Shown here: one piece after another, positions 53,567 to 63,014 of the stretch | Layout of the letters: every line of letters starts with the position of its first letter | Position numbering within the stretch: position 1 is the first letter of the stretch | Source: Bordetella genomosp. 9 | Lineage (GTDB): Bacteria > Pseudomonadota > Gammaproteobacteria > Burkholderiales > Burkholderiaceae_B | Direction of reading: 5' to 3' | DNA: 64,000 nucleotides | Assembly (NCBI RefSeq): GCF_002261425.1 | Contig: NZ_NEVJ01000003.1 | Location: 1,178,001 to 1,242,000 of the forward strand | Notes under the pieces: model-generated | Database searches by the model: none | What the model was told of the DNA's origin: nothing | What the model saw: the letters and a program-made list of their open reading frames with translations, nothing else | Program-made: the position numbers and the translations under genes

Positions 53567-55102
53567 ATGACCGACTCTTCGACCGCTCCCAACGCGCAGG
53601 ACCTGGCTGGCCGCGATGAAAACCGCCTGATCGCCGAACGGCGAGCCAAACTGGCCAAACTGCGCGAAAGCGGCCCCGCCTTTCCCAACGACTTCACTCC
53701 CGACGCCCGCGCGGCGGACCTGCACGCCGCCTACGACGACACCGACCAGGAAACCCTGGCCGCGACGGGCAAGGTGGTCAAGGTCGCCGGCCGCATGATG
53801 CTCAAGCGCGTCATGGGCAAGGCCAGCTTCGCCACGGTGCAGGACGCCAGCGGCCGCATCCAGATCTACCTGGACCGCGGCGTGCTGGGCGACGACAGCT
53901 ACGCGGCCTTCAAGCAATGGGATATCGGCGACGTCATCGCGGTCGAAGGCTCGGTCTTCAAGACCAACAAGGGCGAACTGTCCATCCACGCGTCGCAGGC
54001 CCGCCTGCTGTCCAAGTCGCTGCGCCCCCTGCCCGACAAGTTCCACGGCGTGGCCGACCAGGAGCTGCGCTATCGCCAGCGCTACGTCGACCTGATCATG
54101 ACCGACGCCACGCGGCGCACCTTCGAGGCGCGCAGCAAGACGATAGGCGCGATACGGCAGTACATGCTGAACGCCGGCTTCCTGGAAGTCGAAACGCCCA
54201 TGCTGCATCCCATCCCGGGCGGCGCGGCGGCCAAGCCCTTCGTCACGCACCACAATGCGCTGGACATGGAAATGTTCCTGCGCATCGCGCCCGAGCTCTA
54301 CCTGAAGCGCCTGATCGTCGGCGGCTTCGATCGCGTCTTCGAGGTCAACCGCAACTTCCGCAACGAAGGGGTCAGCCCGCGCCACAACCCCGAGTTCACC
54401 ATGATGGAGTTCTACGCGGCCTACACCGATTACCGGTGGCTGATGGACTTCACGGAACAACTGATCCGCCAGGCGGCGATCGCCGCCACCGGCAGCGCCG
54501 TGCTGACCTACCAGGATCGCGAACTGGACCTGTCGCGGCCCTTCGACCGGCTGACGATCTGCGAAGCCATCCTGAAGTACGCACCGGGCTATACGCAGGC
54601 CCAGCTGGACGACGCGGACTTCGTGCGCGCCGAACTCAAGCGACTGAAGGTGGACGTCGACGCGCCGCCGCTGGCGCGCGCCGGCCTGGGCGCCCTGCAG
54701 CTGGCGCTGTTCGAGGAAACCGCCGAGTCCTTGCTGTGGAACCCGACCTACATCATCGACTACCCGGTGGAAGTGTCGCCGCTCGCGCGCGCCTCGGATA
54801 CGCGCCCGGGCATCACCGAACGCTTCGAGCTGTTCATCACCGGACGCGAGATCGCCAACGGCTTTTCGGAGCTGAACGATCCGGAAGACCAGGCGGAGCG
54901 CTTCCGCGCCCAGGTGGAAGCCAAGGATGCCGGCGATGAAGAAGCCATGTACTACGACGCGGACTACATCCGCGCCCTGGAATACGGCATGCCGCCCACC
55001 GGCGGCTGCGGCATCGGCATCGACCGCCTGGTCATGCTGCTGACCGACAGTCCCAGCATACGCGACGTCATCCTGTTCCCGCACCTGCGGCGCGAGGATT
55101 AG
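53567..55102 (+). CDS. lysS: Lysyl-tRNA synthetase, class II
   Basis: A 511-residue class IIb enzyme that charges tRNA-Lys. The N-terminal OB-fold anticodon domain is at about residues 70-190 ([20 protein letters not shown]). Motif 1 includes [20 protein letters not shown], motif 2 [20 protein letters not shown] and motif 3 [20 protein letters not shown]. The length and the conserved [14 protein letters not shown] are typical of bacterial LysS. Its neighbours SDR and prfB belong to a gene order seen in other proteobacteria. Confidence 0.98.
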   Translation: MTDSSTAPNAQDLAGRDENRLIAERRAKLAKLRESGPAFPNDFTPDARAADLHAAYDDTDQETLAATGKVVKVAGRMMLKRVMGKASFATVQDASGRIQIYLDRGVLGDDSYAAFKQWDIGDVIAVEGSVFKTNKGELSIHASQARLLSKSLRPLPDKFHGVADQELRYRQRYVDLIMTDATRRTFEARSKTIGAIRQYMLNAGFLEVETPMLHPIPGGAAAKPFVTHHNALDMEMFLRIAPELYLKRLIVGGFDRVFEVNRNFRNEGVSPRHNPEFTMMEFYAAYTDYRWLMDFTEQLIRQAAIAATGSAVLTYQDRELDLSRPFDRLTICEAILKYAPGYTQAQLDDADFVRAELKRLKVDVDAPPLARAGLGALQLALFEETAESLLWNPTYIIDYPVEVSPLARASDTRPGITERFELFITGREIANGFSELNDPEDQAERFRAQVEAKDAGDEEAMYYDADYIRALEYGMPPTGGCGIGIDRLVMLLTDSPSIRDVILFPHLRRED

Positions 55103-55111
55103 GGGCGCGGA

Positions 55112-55999
55112 TCAGGCCGCGTCGCGCACCACCACCGCCTGGGCCCAGCGGCGCGCCACGGCCGGCGACGTGGCGCAGGACGCCACCCTCGAAACCACCC
55201 GCACCGCGCGTTCCAGCAGCTGGATATCGGCTTCGTGCTGCCGCGCCACGTGCGGGTCTTCGAAGAAGATCACCCGTTGGCATTGGTGCTCCAGCACCAG
55301 CTCGGCGATCTGGGCGTCGCCCCCCAGCGGCCCGCTCAGGTAGCGATGCGTCCAGGGGTTGTCACGGGGCCAGCCACGCGACCAGGCCAGGTCATTCAAG
55401 CGCCCCCCGGTCGTGCCGGTGGCGACCCGCCGCCTGAACCGTGACAGCACGTCGAAGTGCTGGTCCGCGAAGGCCACCATTTCATCCTTCAGCGCGTCAT
55501 GGGCGACCAGCGCCAGCGTCTGCGCCGAAAAATCGAACAACTCCGCCGCCGCCGGATCCGGGGCCAGCCCCGCGTGCAGGCGTTCCACTTCTATCCATTC
55601 ACGCGCCCCGGCAAGGGTGGAAATGAAAGGTTTGCCGTGCGTCACGCACTGGCGTTTCAGCGCCTGCGCTTCCGGAAACACGGACGAAGGATCCACCGGA
55701 TCGATGAAGTAGATGGCGCCGTCGAAAGGCACCGTTCCATCGCGCCCTTCCGTCACGCGCGCCACCAGCTTCATCAGGCCGCCTTCGCGGCCGTAGGGAT
55801 AACGTATCAATCCCGCGTAGCCCTGCAGCATGCCTTCGCGTGTGATCGCGTCGTGGGTGCGCCCCACGGTGTAGAGATGTACCCCCATCTCGCGGATGCT
55901 GGCCGAACAGGCCCGCAGCCAATCGAACAGCACGGCATCGGGAGTCTCGTGGTGCAGCCGGTTCGCGGCCAGGCCGAAGTGCAGGATGGGAGCGGTCAT
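55112..55999 (-). CDS. Tandem methylglyoxal synthase-like protein
   Basis: A 295-residue protein with two MGS-like lobes. The C-terminal lobe (about residues 165-290) aligns with MgsA: LALVAHDALKDEMVAFADQH, ATGTTGG, SGPLGGDAQIAELV and VIFFEDPHVARQHEADI. The residues that act in MgsA (His and Asp in AHD, Asp in GGD, Asp, His and Asp in the last motif) are retained. The N-terminal lobe (about 15-145) has the fold's outline (YTVGRTHDAI, GREGGLMKL, YFIDPVDPSS) but lost the key GGD aspartate. Normal MgsA has about 150 residues and one lobe. The reaction would be DHAP to methylglyoxal; this is unproven here. Confidence 0.8.
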   Translation of the reverse strand: MTAPILHFGLAANRLHHETPDAVLFDWLRACSASIREMGVHLYTVGRTHDAITREGMLQGYAGLIRYPYGREGGLMKLVARVTEGRDGTVPFDGAIYFIDPVDPSSVFPEAQALKRQCVTHGKPFISTLAGAREWIEVERLHAGLAPDPAAAELFDFSAQTLALVAHDALKDEMVAFADQHFDVLSRFRRRVATGTTGGRLNDLAWSRGWPRDNPWTHRYLSGPLGGDAQIAELVLEHQCQRVIFFEDPHVARQHEADIQLLERAVRVVSRVASCATSPAVARRWAQAVVVRDAA

Positions 56000-56105
56000 G
56001 GGCGGATGAAGGCGGACGAACGCACATTGCGAACGCCAAAATGTAAACGGGGCAGCTACGGATCATACCGCCGCTGCCCCGCGATCGACGTGACGCTTTT
56101 TCTGC

Positions 56106-56300
56106 TCAGTCCTGCTCTTCGATCCAGGCCTGCTGGATGGCTTCCAGGATCTTCTCGCCGGAACGTGCCGGATCGTCGCTGAATCCCGGCAACGCCATCA
56201 CCATGTCGCGCAACGCCGTGAACCGCACCTGGGTGGGGTCGACGTCAGGATGCGCGTCGGCCAGCGCCGCGGCGATATCGAACACATCGGTCCACTTCAT
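56106..56300 (-). CDS. iscX: Fe-S cluster assembly protein IscX
   Basis: A 64-residue acidic protein, too short for many gene callers. It has the YfhJ/IscX core: MKWTDVFDIAAALADAHPDV, the RFTALRDMVMALPGF segment and AIQQAWIEEQD at the end. IscX binds IscS and modulates cluster assembly. Its ATG overlaps the fdx stop. It is the last gene of the isc operon. Confidence 0.95.
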   Translation of the reverse strand: MKWTDVFDIAAALADAHPDVDPTQVRFTALRDMVMALPGFSDDPARSGEKILEAIQQAWIEEQD

Positions 56301-56641
56301 CAGTGGTTCTCCTTGGCGTGATTGATCGTGTAGCGCGGGATTTCCACGGTCAGGTCCTGGTCGGCGATCCTGGCCTGGCAGGACAGGCGCGACGTCGACG
56401 TCAGTCCCCAGGCCTTGTCGAGCAGATCCTCTTCCGAGTCGCTGGCTTCCTCCAGCGACTGGTATCCCTGCCGGACGATGACGTGGCAGGTCGTGCACGC
56501 GCAGGACAGCTCGCAGGCGTGCTCGATTTCGACGTCGTGATCCAGCAGGACCCGGCAGATCGAAACTCCACTGGGCGCGTCCTCGATGACTTTTCCTTCG
56601 GGACAGACATCGGGATGCGGCAATACGGTCAATTTCGGCAT
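56300..56641 (-). CDS. fdx: [2Fe-2S] ferredoxin of the isc system
   Basis: A 113-residue adrenodoxin-type ferredoxin. Cluster ligands are three cysteines in ACELSCACTTCHVIV (spacing C-x5-C-x2-C) and a fourth in STSRLSCQARI. It donates electrons during cluster assembly on IscU. It sits between hscA and iscX; the start of iscX overlaps its stop. Confidence 0.95.
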   Translation of the reverse strand: MPKLTVLPHPDVCPEGKVIEDAPSGVSICRVLLDHDVEIEHACELSCACTTCHVIVRQGYQSLEEASDSEEDLLDKAWGLTSTSRLSCQARIADQDLTVEIPRYTINHAKENH

Positions 56642-56708
56642 GATGGGATAGGAAAGGGTTCTTGCTGGGTCCGCGCCCGCGGCCCGCAGGGGCGCGGGCC
56701 GCGGACCA

Positions 56709-58604
56709 TCAGGTCAGTTCATCCAGTTTGCGGCCCGACAACGCCTTGCGGATACTGCGATCCATGCGGCGGGCGGCGAAGTCGTCGGTCGCTTCGGACA
56801 GCGCGCTGACGGCGGCGCGCACCTGCTCCAGGTCGTCCCCGTCGCGCGCCGCGTCGGCGCGCGCCAGGGCTTCGTCCACGTGCGCGCGTTCGCCATCGTC
56901 CAGCAAGTCGCCATCCACGGCCAGGGCCGCGCGCACCGATTCCACCAGCTGGCGCGCCTCGACCTGCTGCTCGCGCAGCATGCGCGCGCGCGCGTCCGCG
57001 TCGGCCTGGTCGATACTGTCGGCCAGCATGCGGGTAATGTCGTCATCGGACAGCCCGTACGACGGTTTCACCGTCACGGAGGCTTCCACTCCTGTCGTCT
57101 GCTCGCGGGCGGTCACGCCCAGCAGGCCGTCCGCATCGACCTGGAAGGTCACGCGGATCCGCGCGGCGCCCGCCACCATGGGAGGAATCCCGCGCAATTC
57201 GAACCGCGCCAGGGAGCGGCATGCGGATACCAGCTCCCGCTCGCCCTGCACCACGTGGATGCTCATGGCACCCTGCCCGTCCTTGAACGTCGTGAACTCC
57301 TGGGCCCGCGCCACCGGTATCGTGCTGTTGCGGGGAATGATGCGCTCCACCAGTCCACCCATGGTTTCCAGGCCCAGCGACAGCGGAATGACGTCCAGCA
57401 GCAGCCAGTCTTCTCCCGCCATGCGGTTGCCCGCCAGCAGGTTGGCTTGCAAGGCGGCGCCCAGGGCGACTACCTGGTCGGGATCCAGATCGGTCAACGG
57501 CGGCTGGCCGAACAGCTCGCCGACCGCGCGGCGCACGACCGGCGTGCGGGTGGCGCCGCCCACCATCACCACGCCACGCACGTCCGCGGGCTGCAGGTTG
57601 GCGTCGCGCAAGGCGCGCCGCGCGCAATCCAGCGTGCGCTCGATCAGCGGCGCGGCCATGGTTTCGAACTGTTCGCGGGTAAGCGGCACATCCACCGCGG
57701 TGCCATCCTGCAGCTGGAAGCTGACCAGCGTTTCATCGGCATCCGACAAGCGCTCGCGCGCCGCGCGCGCGGCCACCAGCAGCGCGCGGCGATCATGGCG
57801 GGACCAGCCCGCCGAACCCGCCACCGCCTCGGTCACGCGCTGCGCGATCAAGGCGTCGAAGTCGTCGCCGCCCAGCACGGTATCGCCGCCCGTGGCCACG
57901 ACTTCGAACACGCCCTTGGTCAGGCGAAGAATCGATACGTCGAAGGTGCCGCCGCCCAGGTCATAGACCGCATAGACGCCTTCGGCGGCATTTTCCAGGC
58001 CGTAGGCGATGGCGGCGGCGGTGGGCTCGTTCAGCAGGCGCAGCACGTTCAAGCCGGCCAGCCGGGCGGCATCGCGCGTCGCCTGCCGTTGCGCATCGTC
58101 GAAGTACGCGGGCACGGTGATGACCGCGCCCACCAGTTCATCGCCCAGCGCCGCTTCGGCACGGCTGCGCAGCCGCGCCAGGATATGGGAAGACACTTCC
58201 ACGGGAGTGAGATCGCCGTGCGCGGTGCGCAGCCGGACCGTGCCGGACGCTCCCGCAGGGGACGTGTCCACGCCGGTCCCATCCACGAAGTCATACGCGC
58301 TGCCCGAAGCGCGCGCTTCATCCGTGGTGCGGCCCATGAAGCGCTTCACCGACACGATGGTGTTACTGGGATCTTCCGCCTGCGCGCCCAGCGCGTCGTG
58401 ACCCACGATGGGCTGGCGATCGCTGAAATAACGCACCGCCGACGGCAGCAGCGCACGGCCGGACTCATCGAGCAGAACCTCGGGCACGCTGCTGCGCACC
58501 GTCGCCACCAGCGAATTGGTCGTACCCAGGTCTATCCCCACCGCCAGCTTGCGCTGATGCGGCGCGGGCGATTCACCTGGTTCTGAAATCTGCAATAAAG
58601 CCAT
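56709..58604 (-). CDS. hscA: Fe-S assembly chaperone HscA (Hsp70 type)
   Basis: A 631-residue Hsp70. The ATPase domain has [40 protein letters not shown] and the second phosphate loop [17 protein letters not shown]. The substrate-binding domain follows from about residue 390 and the helical lid from about 510. It binds the LPPVK motif of IscU, which is present here (see iscU), and with HscB promotes cluster transfer. It stands 119 nt downstream of hscB. Confidence 0.96.
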   Translation of the reverse strand: MALLQISEPGESPAPHQRKLAVGIDLGTTNSLVATVRSSVPEVLLDESGRALLPSAVRYFSDRQPIVGHDALGAQAEDPSNTIVSVKRFMGRTTDEARASGSAYDFVDGTGVDTSPAGASGTVRLRTAHGDLTPVEVSSHILARLRSRAEAALGDELVGAVITVPAYFDDAQRQATRDAARLAGLNVLRLLNEPTAAAIAYGLENAAEGVYAVYDLGGGTFDVSILRLTKGVFEVVATGGDTVLGGDDFDALIAQRVTEAVAGSAGWSRHDRRALLVAARAARERLSDADETLVSFQLQDGTAVDVPLTREQFETMAAPLIERTLDCARRALRDANLQPADVRGVVMVGGATRTPVVRRAVGELFGQPPLTDLDPDQVVALGAALQANLLAGNRMAGEDWLLLDVIPLSLGLETMGGLVERIIPRNSTIPVARAQEFTTFKDGQGAMSIHVVQGERELVSACRSLARFELRGIPPMVAGAARIRVTFQVDADGLLGVTAREQTTGVEASVTVKPSYGLSDDDITRMLADSIDQADADARARMLREQQVEARQLVESVRAALAVDGDLLDDGERAHVDEALARADAARDGDDLEQVRAAVSALSEATDDFAARRMDRSIRKALSGRKLDELT

Positions 58605-58723
58605 GGTTGGGTTCTATCGAATTGTTGGTTTGCAGCGCGGCCACGGTCGACGGCGGCGATTGTAGGCGGAGAAGGACCGGAGAACCTAGTGCGGACCCCG
58701 GCTTTGGGACTGGTCGGCCGCGC

Positions 58724-59248
58724 CTAGGTGGCAGCCTGGGCCAGTTCCTGGCTGATCTTGCGCACGAACATCCATTCGCGCACCTTGATCGCCGCCGCGG
58801 CGGCATCGCTCTGCTGGTCCAGCAGCCGGCCGACCTGATCCCGCAAGCCAGTCTCGGCGTCCCGCAGCTCGGCATCCAGCGCGGCGGCAGCCGCGCCCGC
58901 GCTGCCCTGCTCGCGTACGTCATCCAGCATTTCGCGCCAGGCCATCTGCTGCATCAGGAAGTCCGCGTCCATCGACGTATTGCTTTCCGTCTGCAGGTCG
59001 ACACCGGCCCGCTCGCAAAGATAACGGGCCCGCAGCAAAGGATCGCGCAGTTGCCGGTAGGCCTCGTTGGCGCGCGCCGCCCATTGCATGGCGACACGGC
59101 GTTCGGCCGGCGAGGCGGTCGCGTAGCGATCGGGATGCACCCGCGCGGCGACCTCGCGCCAAGCCTGTTCCAGTTGCGTGGGATCGATGTCGAAACGCAC
59201 CGGCAGGCCGAACAGCGAGAAATGATCGTCCACGGTCGCGGAATTCAA
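58724..59248 (-). CDS. hscB: Fe-S assembly co-chaperone HscB (J-protein)
   Basis: A 174-residue J-domain protein. The J domain at residues 5-75 contains [20 protein letters not shown], where HPD is the conserved motif that stimulates HscA. The C-terminal helical part (from about residue 90) is the IscU-binding domain. Its ATG overlaps the iscA stop in an ATGA pattern, so the two are coupled. Confidence 0.96.
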   Translation of the reverse strand: MNSATVDDHFSLFGLPVRFDIDPTQLEQAWREVAARVHPDRYATASPAERRVAMQWAARANEAYRQLRDPLLRARYLCERAGVDLQTESNTSMDADFLMQQMAWREMLDDVREQGSAGAAAAALDAELRDAETGLRDQVGRLLDQQSDAAAAAIKVREWMFVRKISQELAQAAT

Positions 59249-59568
59249 ACCGTGAACGACTCGCCGCAGCCGCAGGTCGCCTTTTCGTTGGGGTTGTGGA
59301 ACTTGAACCCTTCGTTCAGCCCTTCACGCGCGTAGTCGAGTTCCGTGCCGTCGATATACGACAGGCTCTTCGGATCGACAAACACCTTCACGCCATGGCT
59401 TTCGAACACCTGGTCGGCGGCGTCGGGCTCATCCACATACTCCAGCTTGTAGGCCATGCCCGAGCAGCCGGTGGTCCTGACGCCCAGGCGCAGTCCCAAC
59501 CCTTTGCCGCGGCGCTGCAGATAACGGCTGATGTGGTTTGCCGCTTGGGGGGTCAGAGTGACGGCCAT
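59245..59568 (-). CDS. iscA: Fe-S assembly A-type carrier IscA
   Basis: A 107-residue A-type carrier that delivers clusters to target proteins. The three conserved cysteines are in [18 protein letters not shown] and CGCGESF. The start [13 protein letters not shown] is standard. It is 1 nt from the iscU stop and overlaps hscB by 4 nt. Confidence 0.97.
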   Translation of the reverse strand: MAVTLTPQAANHISRYLQRRGKGLGLRLGVRTTGCSGMAYKLEYVDEPDAADQVFESHGVKVFVDPKSLSYIDGTELDYAREGLNEGFKFHNPNEKATCGCGESFTV

Positions 59569-59569
59569 A

Positions 59570-59956
59570 TCAGCTCCGCGTGTGCTTCTCTTTGTAGTCC
59601 TTGACGGCCGCCTTGATGGCGTCTTCCGCCAGGATGGAACAGTGGATCTTGACGGGCGGCAGCGCCAGTTCTTCGGCGATCTGGGTGTTGCGGATGTTCA
59701 TCGCTTCGTCCAGCGTCTTGCCCTTGACCCACTCGGTCACCAGCGAGCTGGAGGCGATCGCCGAACCGCAGCCGTACGTCTTGAAGCGCGCGTCTTCGAT
59801 CACGCCGCTGGCGTTGACCTTGATCTGCAGCTTCATCACGTCGCCACAGGCGGGCGCGCCCACCATCCCGGTACCCACGGAATCGTCGCCTTTCTCGAAA
59901 GAACCGACGTTGCGCGGGTTTTCGTAGTGATCCAGAACCTTTTCGCTATATGCCAT
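59570..59956 (-). CDS. iscU: Fe-S cluster scaffold IscU
   Basis: A 128-residue scaffold on which IscS builds [2Fe-2S] clusters. Ligands are in [15 protein letters not shown] (Cys and Asp), [17 protein letters not shown] (Cys) and [13 protein letters not shown] (Cys). The HscA-binding motif LPPVK is intact. GGGGAG lies 5-7 nt before the start and is partly shared with the 3' arm of a hairpin (59968-59984). Confidence 0.97.
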   Translation of the reverse strand: MAYSEKVLDHYENPRNVGSFEKGDDSVGTGMVGAPACGDVMKLQIKVNASGVIEDARFKTYGCGSAIASSSLVTEWVKGKTLDEAMNIRNTQIAEELALPPVKIHCSILAEDAIKAAVKDYKEKHTRS

Positions 59957-59967
59957 GATGTTTCTCC

Positions 59968-60018
59968 CCTTCGCCAGGCGAAGGCAACTCGTACTGGTTC
60001 GTGCCGGACGCCCGGCAC
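59968..60018 (-). promoter_or_regulatory. Two hairpins between iscS and iscU
   Basis: GTGCCGG/CCGGCAC (60001-60007, 60012-60018) and CCTTCGCC/GGCGAAGG (59968-59975, 59977-59984) are perfect 7- and 8-bp stems in the 78-nt iscS-iscU gap. The second one ends next to the iscU ribosome-binding site. They could protect the iscS 3' end or tune iscU translation. Function is inferred. Confidence 0.55.
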
Positions 60019-60034
60019 CGGACTATCTTCGATA

Positions 60035-61246
60035 TCAGTGCGCGGCCCATTGCACGCTGTTCAGGTCGACGCCGTCCTTGGCCATTTCCCAAAGCGGCGA
60101 CATATCGCGCAGCTTGCCGACCCGCTTCTTCAGCAGGTCGACGGTGAAGTCGATTTCCTGCTCCGTGGTGAAGCGGCCGATCGTGAAGCGGATCGAGCTA
60201 TGGGCCAATTCGTCGTTGCGGCCGAGCGCGCGCAGCACGTAGGACGGCTCCAGGCTGGCGGAGGTACAGGCCGATCCGCTGGAGACCGCCAGTTCCTTGA
60301 CCGCCATGATCAAGGACTCGCCTTCGACATAGTTGAAGCTGACGTTCAGGTTGTGCGGCACGCGGCGTTCCATGTCGCCGTTGAGGTAGACCTCTTCGAT
60401 TTCCGACAGGCCGGCCCACAACCGATCGCGCAGCATGCGGATGCGCTCGTTTTCGGTACCCATTTCTTCCCGCGCCAGGCGGAAGGCTTCGCCCATGCCG
60501 ACGATCTGGTGCGTGGGCAGCGTGCCCGAGCGGAATCCACGTTCGTGACCGCCGCCGTGCATCTGCGCTTCGATGCGCACACGCGGCTTGCGCCGCACGT
60601 ACAGCGCGCCGATGCCCTTGGGACCGTAGGTCTTGTGCGCCGAGAAGGACATGAGATCGACCTTCAGCTTCTGCAGGTCGATTTCCACCTTGCCGGTCGC
60701 CTGCGCGGCATCGACATGGAAAATGATGTTCCGCTCGCGGCAGATTTCACCCAGCGTTTCGATATCCTGGATGACGCCGATTTCGTTGTTCACCATCATC
60801 ACGGACACCAGCACGGTATCCGGCCGCAGCGCCGCCTTGAACACGTCGAGATCGATCAGGCCGTTGTCCATCACGTCCAGGTACGTGACTTCGAAGCCCA
60901 GGCGTTCGAGTTCGCGCGTCGTATCCAGCACGGCCTTGTGTTCGGTCTTGACCGTGATGATGTGCTTGCCGCGTTCCTTGTAGAAGTTCGCCGCGCCCTT
61001 GATGGCCAGGTTATCGGATTCCGTGGCGCCCGACGTCCAGATGATTTCGCGGGGATCCGCGTTCACCAGCTTGGCGACTTCTTCACGCGCGCGTTCCACC
61101 GCGTCTTCCGCTTCCCAGCCGATCGAATGGCTGCGGGACGCCGGGTTACCGAAGTTTTCGTACAGCCACGGCACCATTTTGTCCACTACACGCGGATCGA
61201 CCGGCGTCGTGGCGGAATAGTCGAGGTAAATGGGACGGGTAGTCAT
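60035..61246 (-). CDS. iscS: Cysteine desulfurase IscS
   Basis: A 403-residue PLP enzyme that takes sulfur from cysteine for clusters and tRNA thiolation. The cofactor lysine is in [20 protein letters not shown] and the active cysteine in [20 protein letters not shown]. The start [20 protein letters not shown] is typical. It is 21 nt downstream of iscR, in one operon. Confidence 0.98.
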   Translation of the reverse strand: MTTRPIYLDYSATTPVDPRVVDKMVPWLYENFGNPASRSHSIGWEAEDAVERAREEVAKLVNADPREIIWTSGATESDNLAIKGAANFYKERGKHIITVKTEHKAVLDTTRELERLGFEVTYLDVMDNGLIDLDVFKAALRPDTVLVSVMMVNNEIGVIQDIETLGEICRERNIIFHVDAAQATGKVEIDLQKLKVDLMSFSAHKTYGPKGIGALYVRRKPRVRIEAQMHGGGHERGFRSGTLPTHQIVGMGEAFRLAREEMGTENERIRMLRDRLWAGLSEIEEVYLNGDMERRVPHNLNVSFNYVEGESLIMAVKELAVSSGSACTSASLEPSYVLRALGRNDELAHSSIRFTIGRFTTEQEIDFTVDLLKKRVGKLRDMSPLWEMAKDGVDLNSVQWAAH

Positions 61247-61267
61247 GTCGTACAGCTCCTGGTTTTC

Positions 61268-61822
61268 TTATACGGTGGCGGACGCGCCGGGCTGCGCCGC
61301 GGCGTTGCCGGAACATGCGGCGCCCACGCCGGCGCCGTTCGTCATGCGGTTGACGCGCACCGTGCCGTTCTGGGCTTGATTGCTGGCTTCCTGCAATTGG
61401 CGCACGCGCTGCTGATCCACCAGATCCTGCAGCGACACCGAATCCAGGTAATCCACCATCTTGCGATTCAGCGTGGCCCAGAGTTCGTGCGTCATGCACT
61501 TGCCCGACTTGCCGTCCTTGCCGCTGCTACAGTCCTGCTTGCCGCCACAGCTGGTGGCATCCAGGGGTTCGTCGACAGCGAAAATGATGTCGGCCACCGT
61601 GACGTTGCGCGCCAGGCGCGCCAGCGAGTAACCGCCGCCCGGCCCGCGCACGCTGTCCACGAGTTCGTGGCGGCGCAGTTTGCCGAACAGCTGTTCGAGG
61701 TAGGAAAGGGAAATGTTTTGGCGCTGGCTGATGGCCGCCAGCGTGACCGGCCCGCTATGCTGACGCATCGCGAGATCGATCATGGCGGTCACGGCGAAAC
61801 GTCCTTTGGTAGTCAGCCGCAT
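61268..61822 (-). CDS. iscR: Fe-S regulator IscR (Rrf2 family)
   Basis: A 184-residue Rrf2-type winged-helix regulator holding a [2Fe-2S] cluster and repressing the isc operon when clusters are sufficient. The DNA-binding part is LAAISQRQNISLSYLEQLFG. Ligands are Cys, Cys, Cys and His in TSCGGKQDCSSGKDG followed by KSGKCMTHELW. The spacing between second and third cysteine is ten residues instead of the five of Escherichia coli. A type-1 operator (61870-61894) lies upstream, so it autoregulates. Confidence 0.96.
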   Translation of the reverse strand: MRLTTKGRFAVTAMIDLAMRQHSGPVTLAAISQRQNISLSYLEQLFGKLRRHELVDSVRGPGGGYSLARLARNVTVADIIFAVDEPLDATSCGGKQDCSSGKDGKSGKCMTHELWATLNRKMVDYLDSVSLQDLVDQQRVRQLQEASNQAQNGTVRVNRMTNGAGVGAACSGNAAAQPGASATV

Positions 61823-62159
61823 ATCAAGGTTTCCTGTGTTGCCAGAGGCCCGGCACGGCCGGGGGCGCAATACCTGAGTAATTGCCTCAAGTATAGCCTA
61901 TTCCCGACTAATTTGCTATGAAACCCTGCCGCCGATAGGGATGAGCAGCCCTATGGGGAAATGACGCGCGAGATGGCGAAGAAATGCAAAAACCGCACGC
62001 GGCATTGGCGTGCGGTTCAGCTGGACTGAAGCGATCCGGGTGTAACCCGACGACGGGGCCGGACCGACTGCGCTGCCCGAGATGAAAGCGCCCGAGGATT
62101 TAGCCTGTATTCCAGCCCAGCATTCCAAGGCGGGAAGTCAGGTCCGACGGGTTCGGAGT
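61823..62159. other. Region between iscR and the phosphatase repeat
   Basis: Besides the IscR operator and -10 element (61870-61895) I see no gene. Frames here give low-complexity or unrelated peptides. The stretch 61960-62150 contains no recognisable terminator for the phosphatase gene. Confidence 0.5.
61870..61894 (-). promoter_or_regulatory. IscR type-1 operator over the isc promoter
   Basis: The minus strand reads ATACTTGAGGCAATTACTCA followed by GGTAT. It agrees with the type-1 consensus (ATASYYGACTRWWWYAGTCRRSTAT) at 20 of 25 positions. A -10 like TATACT (61890-61895) overlaps its upstream edge, so bound IscR would block RNA polymerase. A near-perfect half-site (AGTCGGGAAT) lies just upstream (61900-61909). 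Confidence 0.8.
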
Positions 62160-62277
62160 TACGCAGCCTGGATACGCAGCCTGGATACGCAGCCTGGATA
62201 CGCAGCCTGGATACGCAGCCTGGATACGCAGCCTGGATACGCAGCCTGGATACGCAGCCTGGATTACGCAGCCTGGT
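62160..62277. repeat. 13-bp tandem repeat (VNTR), eight exact copies plus one variant
   Basis: The unit TACGCAGCCTGGA occurs eight times without error from 62160 to 62263, then a single extra T (62264) and a ninth unit TACGCAGCCTGGT to 62277. On the minus strand the ninth unit codes the last codons of the phosphatase (CAG GCT GCG TAA); the extra base makes the stop codon. The array therefore seems to have grown by duplication of the gene's 3' end. Confidence 0.95.
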
Positions 62278-62755
62278 ACTGGGTCGCGCGCTTGCGCACC
62301 AATTCCAGCACGCCCTGACAGGCGTCTTCCAGATAGTCCAGCACTTTGCCAAACCCTTCGGGGCCGCCATAGTACGGATCCGGCACCGTGGCTTCTTCGA
62401 ATTCGTTGGCGAACCGCATGAGCAGCATCAGCTTGTGCTGATACGCCTTGGGGCACTGCTGCTGCAGCGCGGACAGGTTTTCCCAGTCCATCGCAAGGAT
62501 GAGATCGAATTCACGGAAATCGTCGGGCGTGACCTGACGCGCCTCGCAATGCGTGATCTCGTAACCGCGCTTTCGGGCAGCGGCTTGGGCCCGGGCGTCC
62601 GGCGCTTCACCAATGTGAAAGGCATGTGTACCGGCGGAATCGATCCGCACGACATCGCCCAGACCGGCATCATTGACCAGCCGGCGGAACACGCCTTCTG
62701 CGCTCGGCGAGCGACAGATGTTGCCCATGCAAACGAAAAGTACCTTGGTCATCAT
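62264..62755 (-). CDS. Low-molecular-weight protein-tyrosine phosphatase
   Basis: A 163-residue phosphatase. The P-loop is VLFVCMGNICRSPSAEGVF (C-x5-R-S) and the general acid is in VPDPYYGGPEGFGKVLDYL. The start may be ATG 62755 or 62752. In this group the gene commonly precedes iscR, suggesting a loose link. Bacterial LMW-PTPs dephosphorylate tyrosine kinases of exopolysaccharide systems, or aromatic phosphates; no kinase gene is nearby. Its stop lies in the first unit of the 13-bp repeat array. Confidence 0.95.
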   Translation of the reverse strand: MMTKVLFVCMGNICRSPSAEGVFRRLVNDAGLGDVVRIDSAGTHAFHIGEAPDARAQAAARKRGYEITHCEARQVTPDDFREFDLILAMDWENLSALQQQCPKAYQHKLMLLMRFANEFEEATVPDPYYGGPEGFGKVLDYLEDACQGVLELVRKRATQYQAA

Positions 62756-63014
62756 GCTTAATAGTCTGCGGGAAAACCCGCAATTAGGCAAGCTTTTTTT
62801 CTGGGAAAACCATATACTCCGCGCCCGTCCGAGGAGCGGAAAAACCCATTCGAATTAGTGCCTTATAGCGGAAAGCTAATAAACCGATTGATATTCCCTA
62901 AGTCGGTATTCGGCCCCAATTCAATGGCTGCCGACGCAGCGCTGCAACACGGGAAGATGTCCGCCTTATTTCCGCGGCGTGACTGTGGTAGGACAGCCGC
63001 GCCGGCCGCCCCGC
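62756..63014. other. Intergenic region between uvrB and phosphatase genes
   Basis: About 260 nt. It has a small hairpin GCGGG-AAAA-CCCGC (62768-62781) and a T7 run (62794-62800, plus strand). On the minus strand several AT-rich hexamers (TATAAG, TATATG) could serve the phosphatase promoter. No gene was recognised. Confidence 0.4.

Noticed and set aside
59531..61921. 796-residue plus-strand frame opposite iscU, iscS and iscR
   Set aside because: Runs through several verified isc genes; shadow.
62160..62277. Reading the 13-bp repeat array as a CRISPR
   Set aside because: Copies are contiguous without spacers, so it is a tandem repeat.
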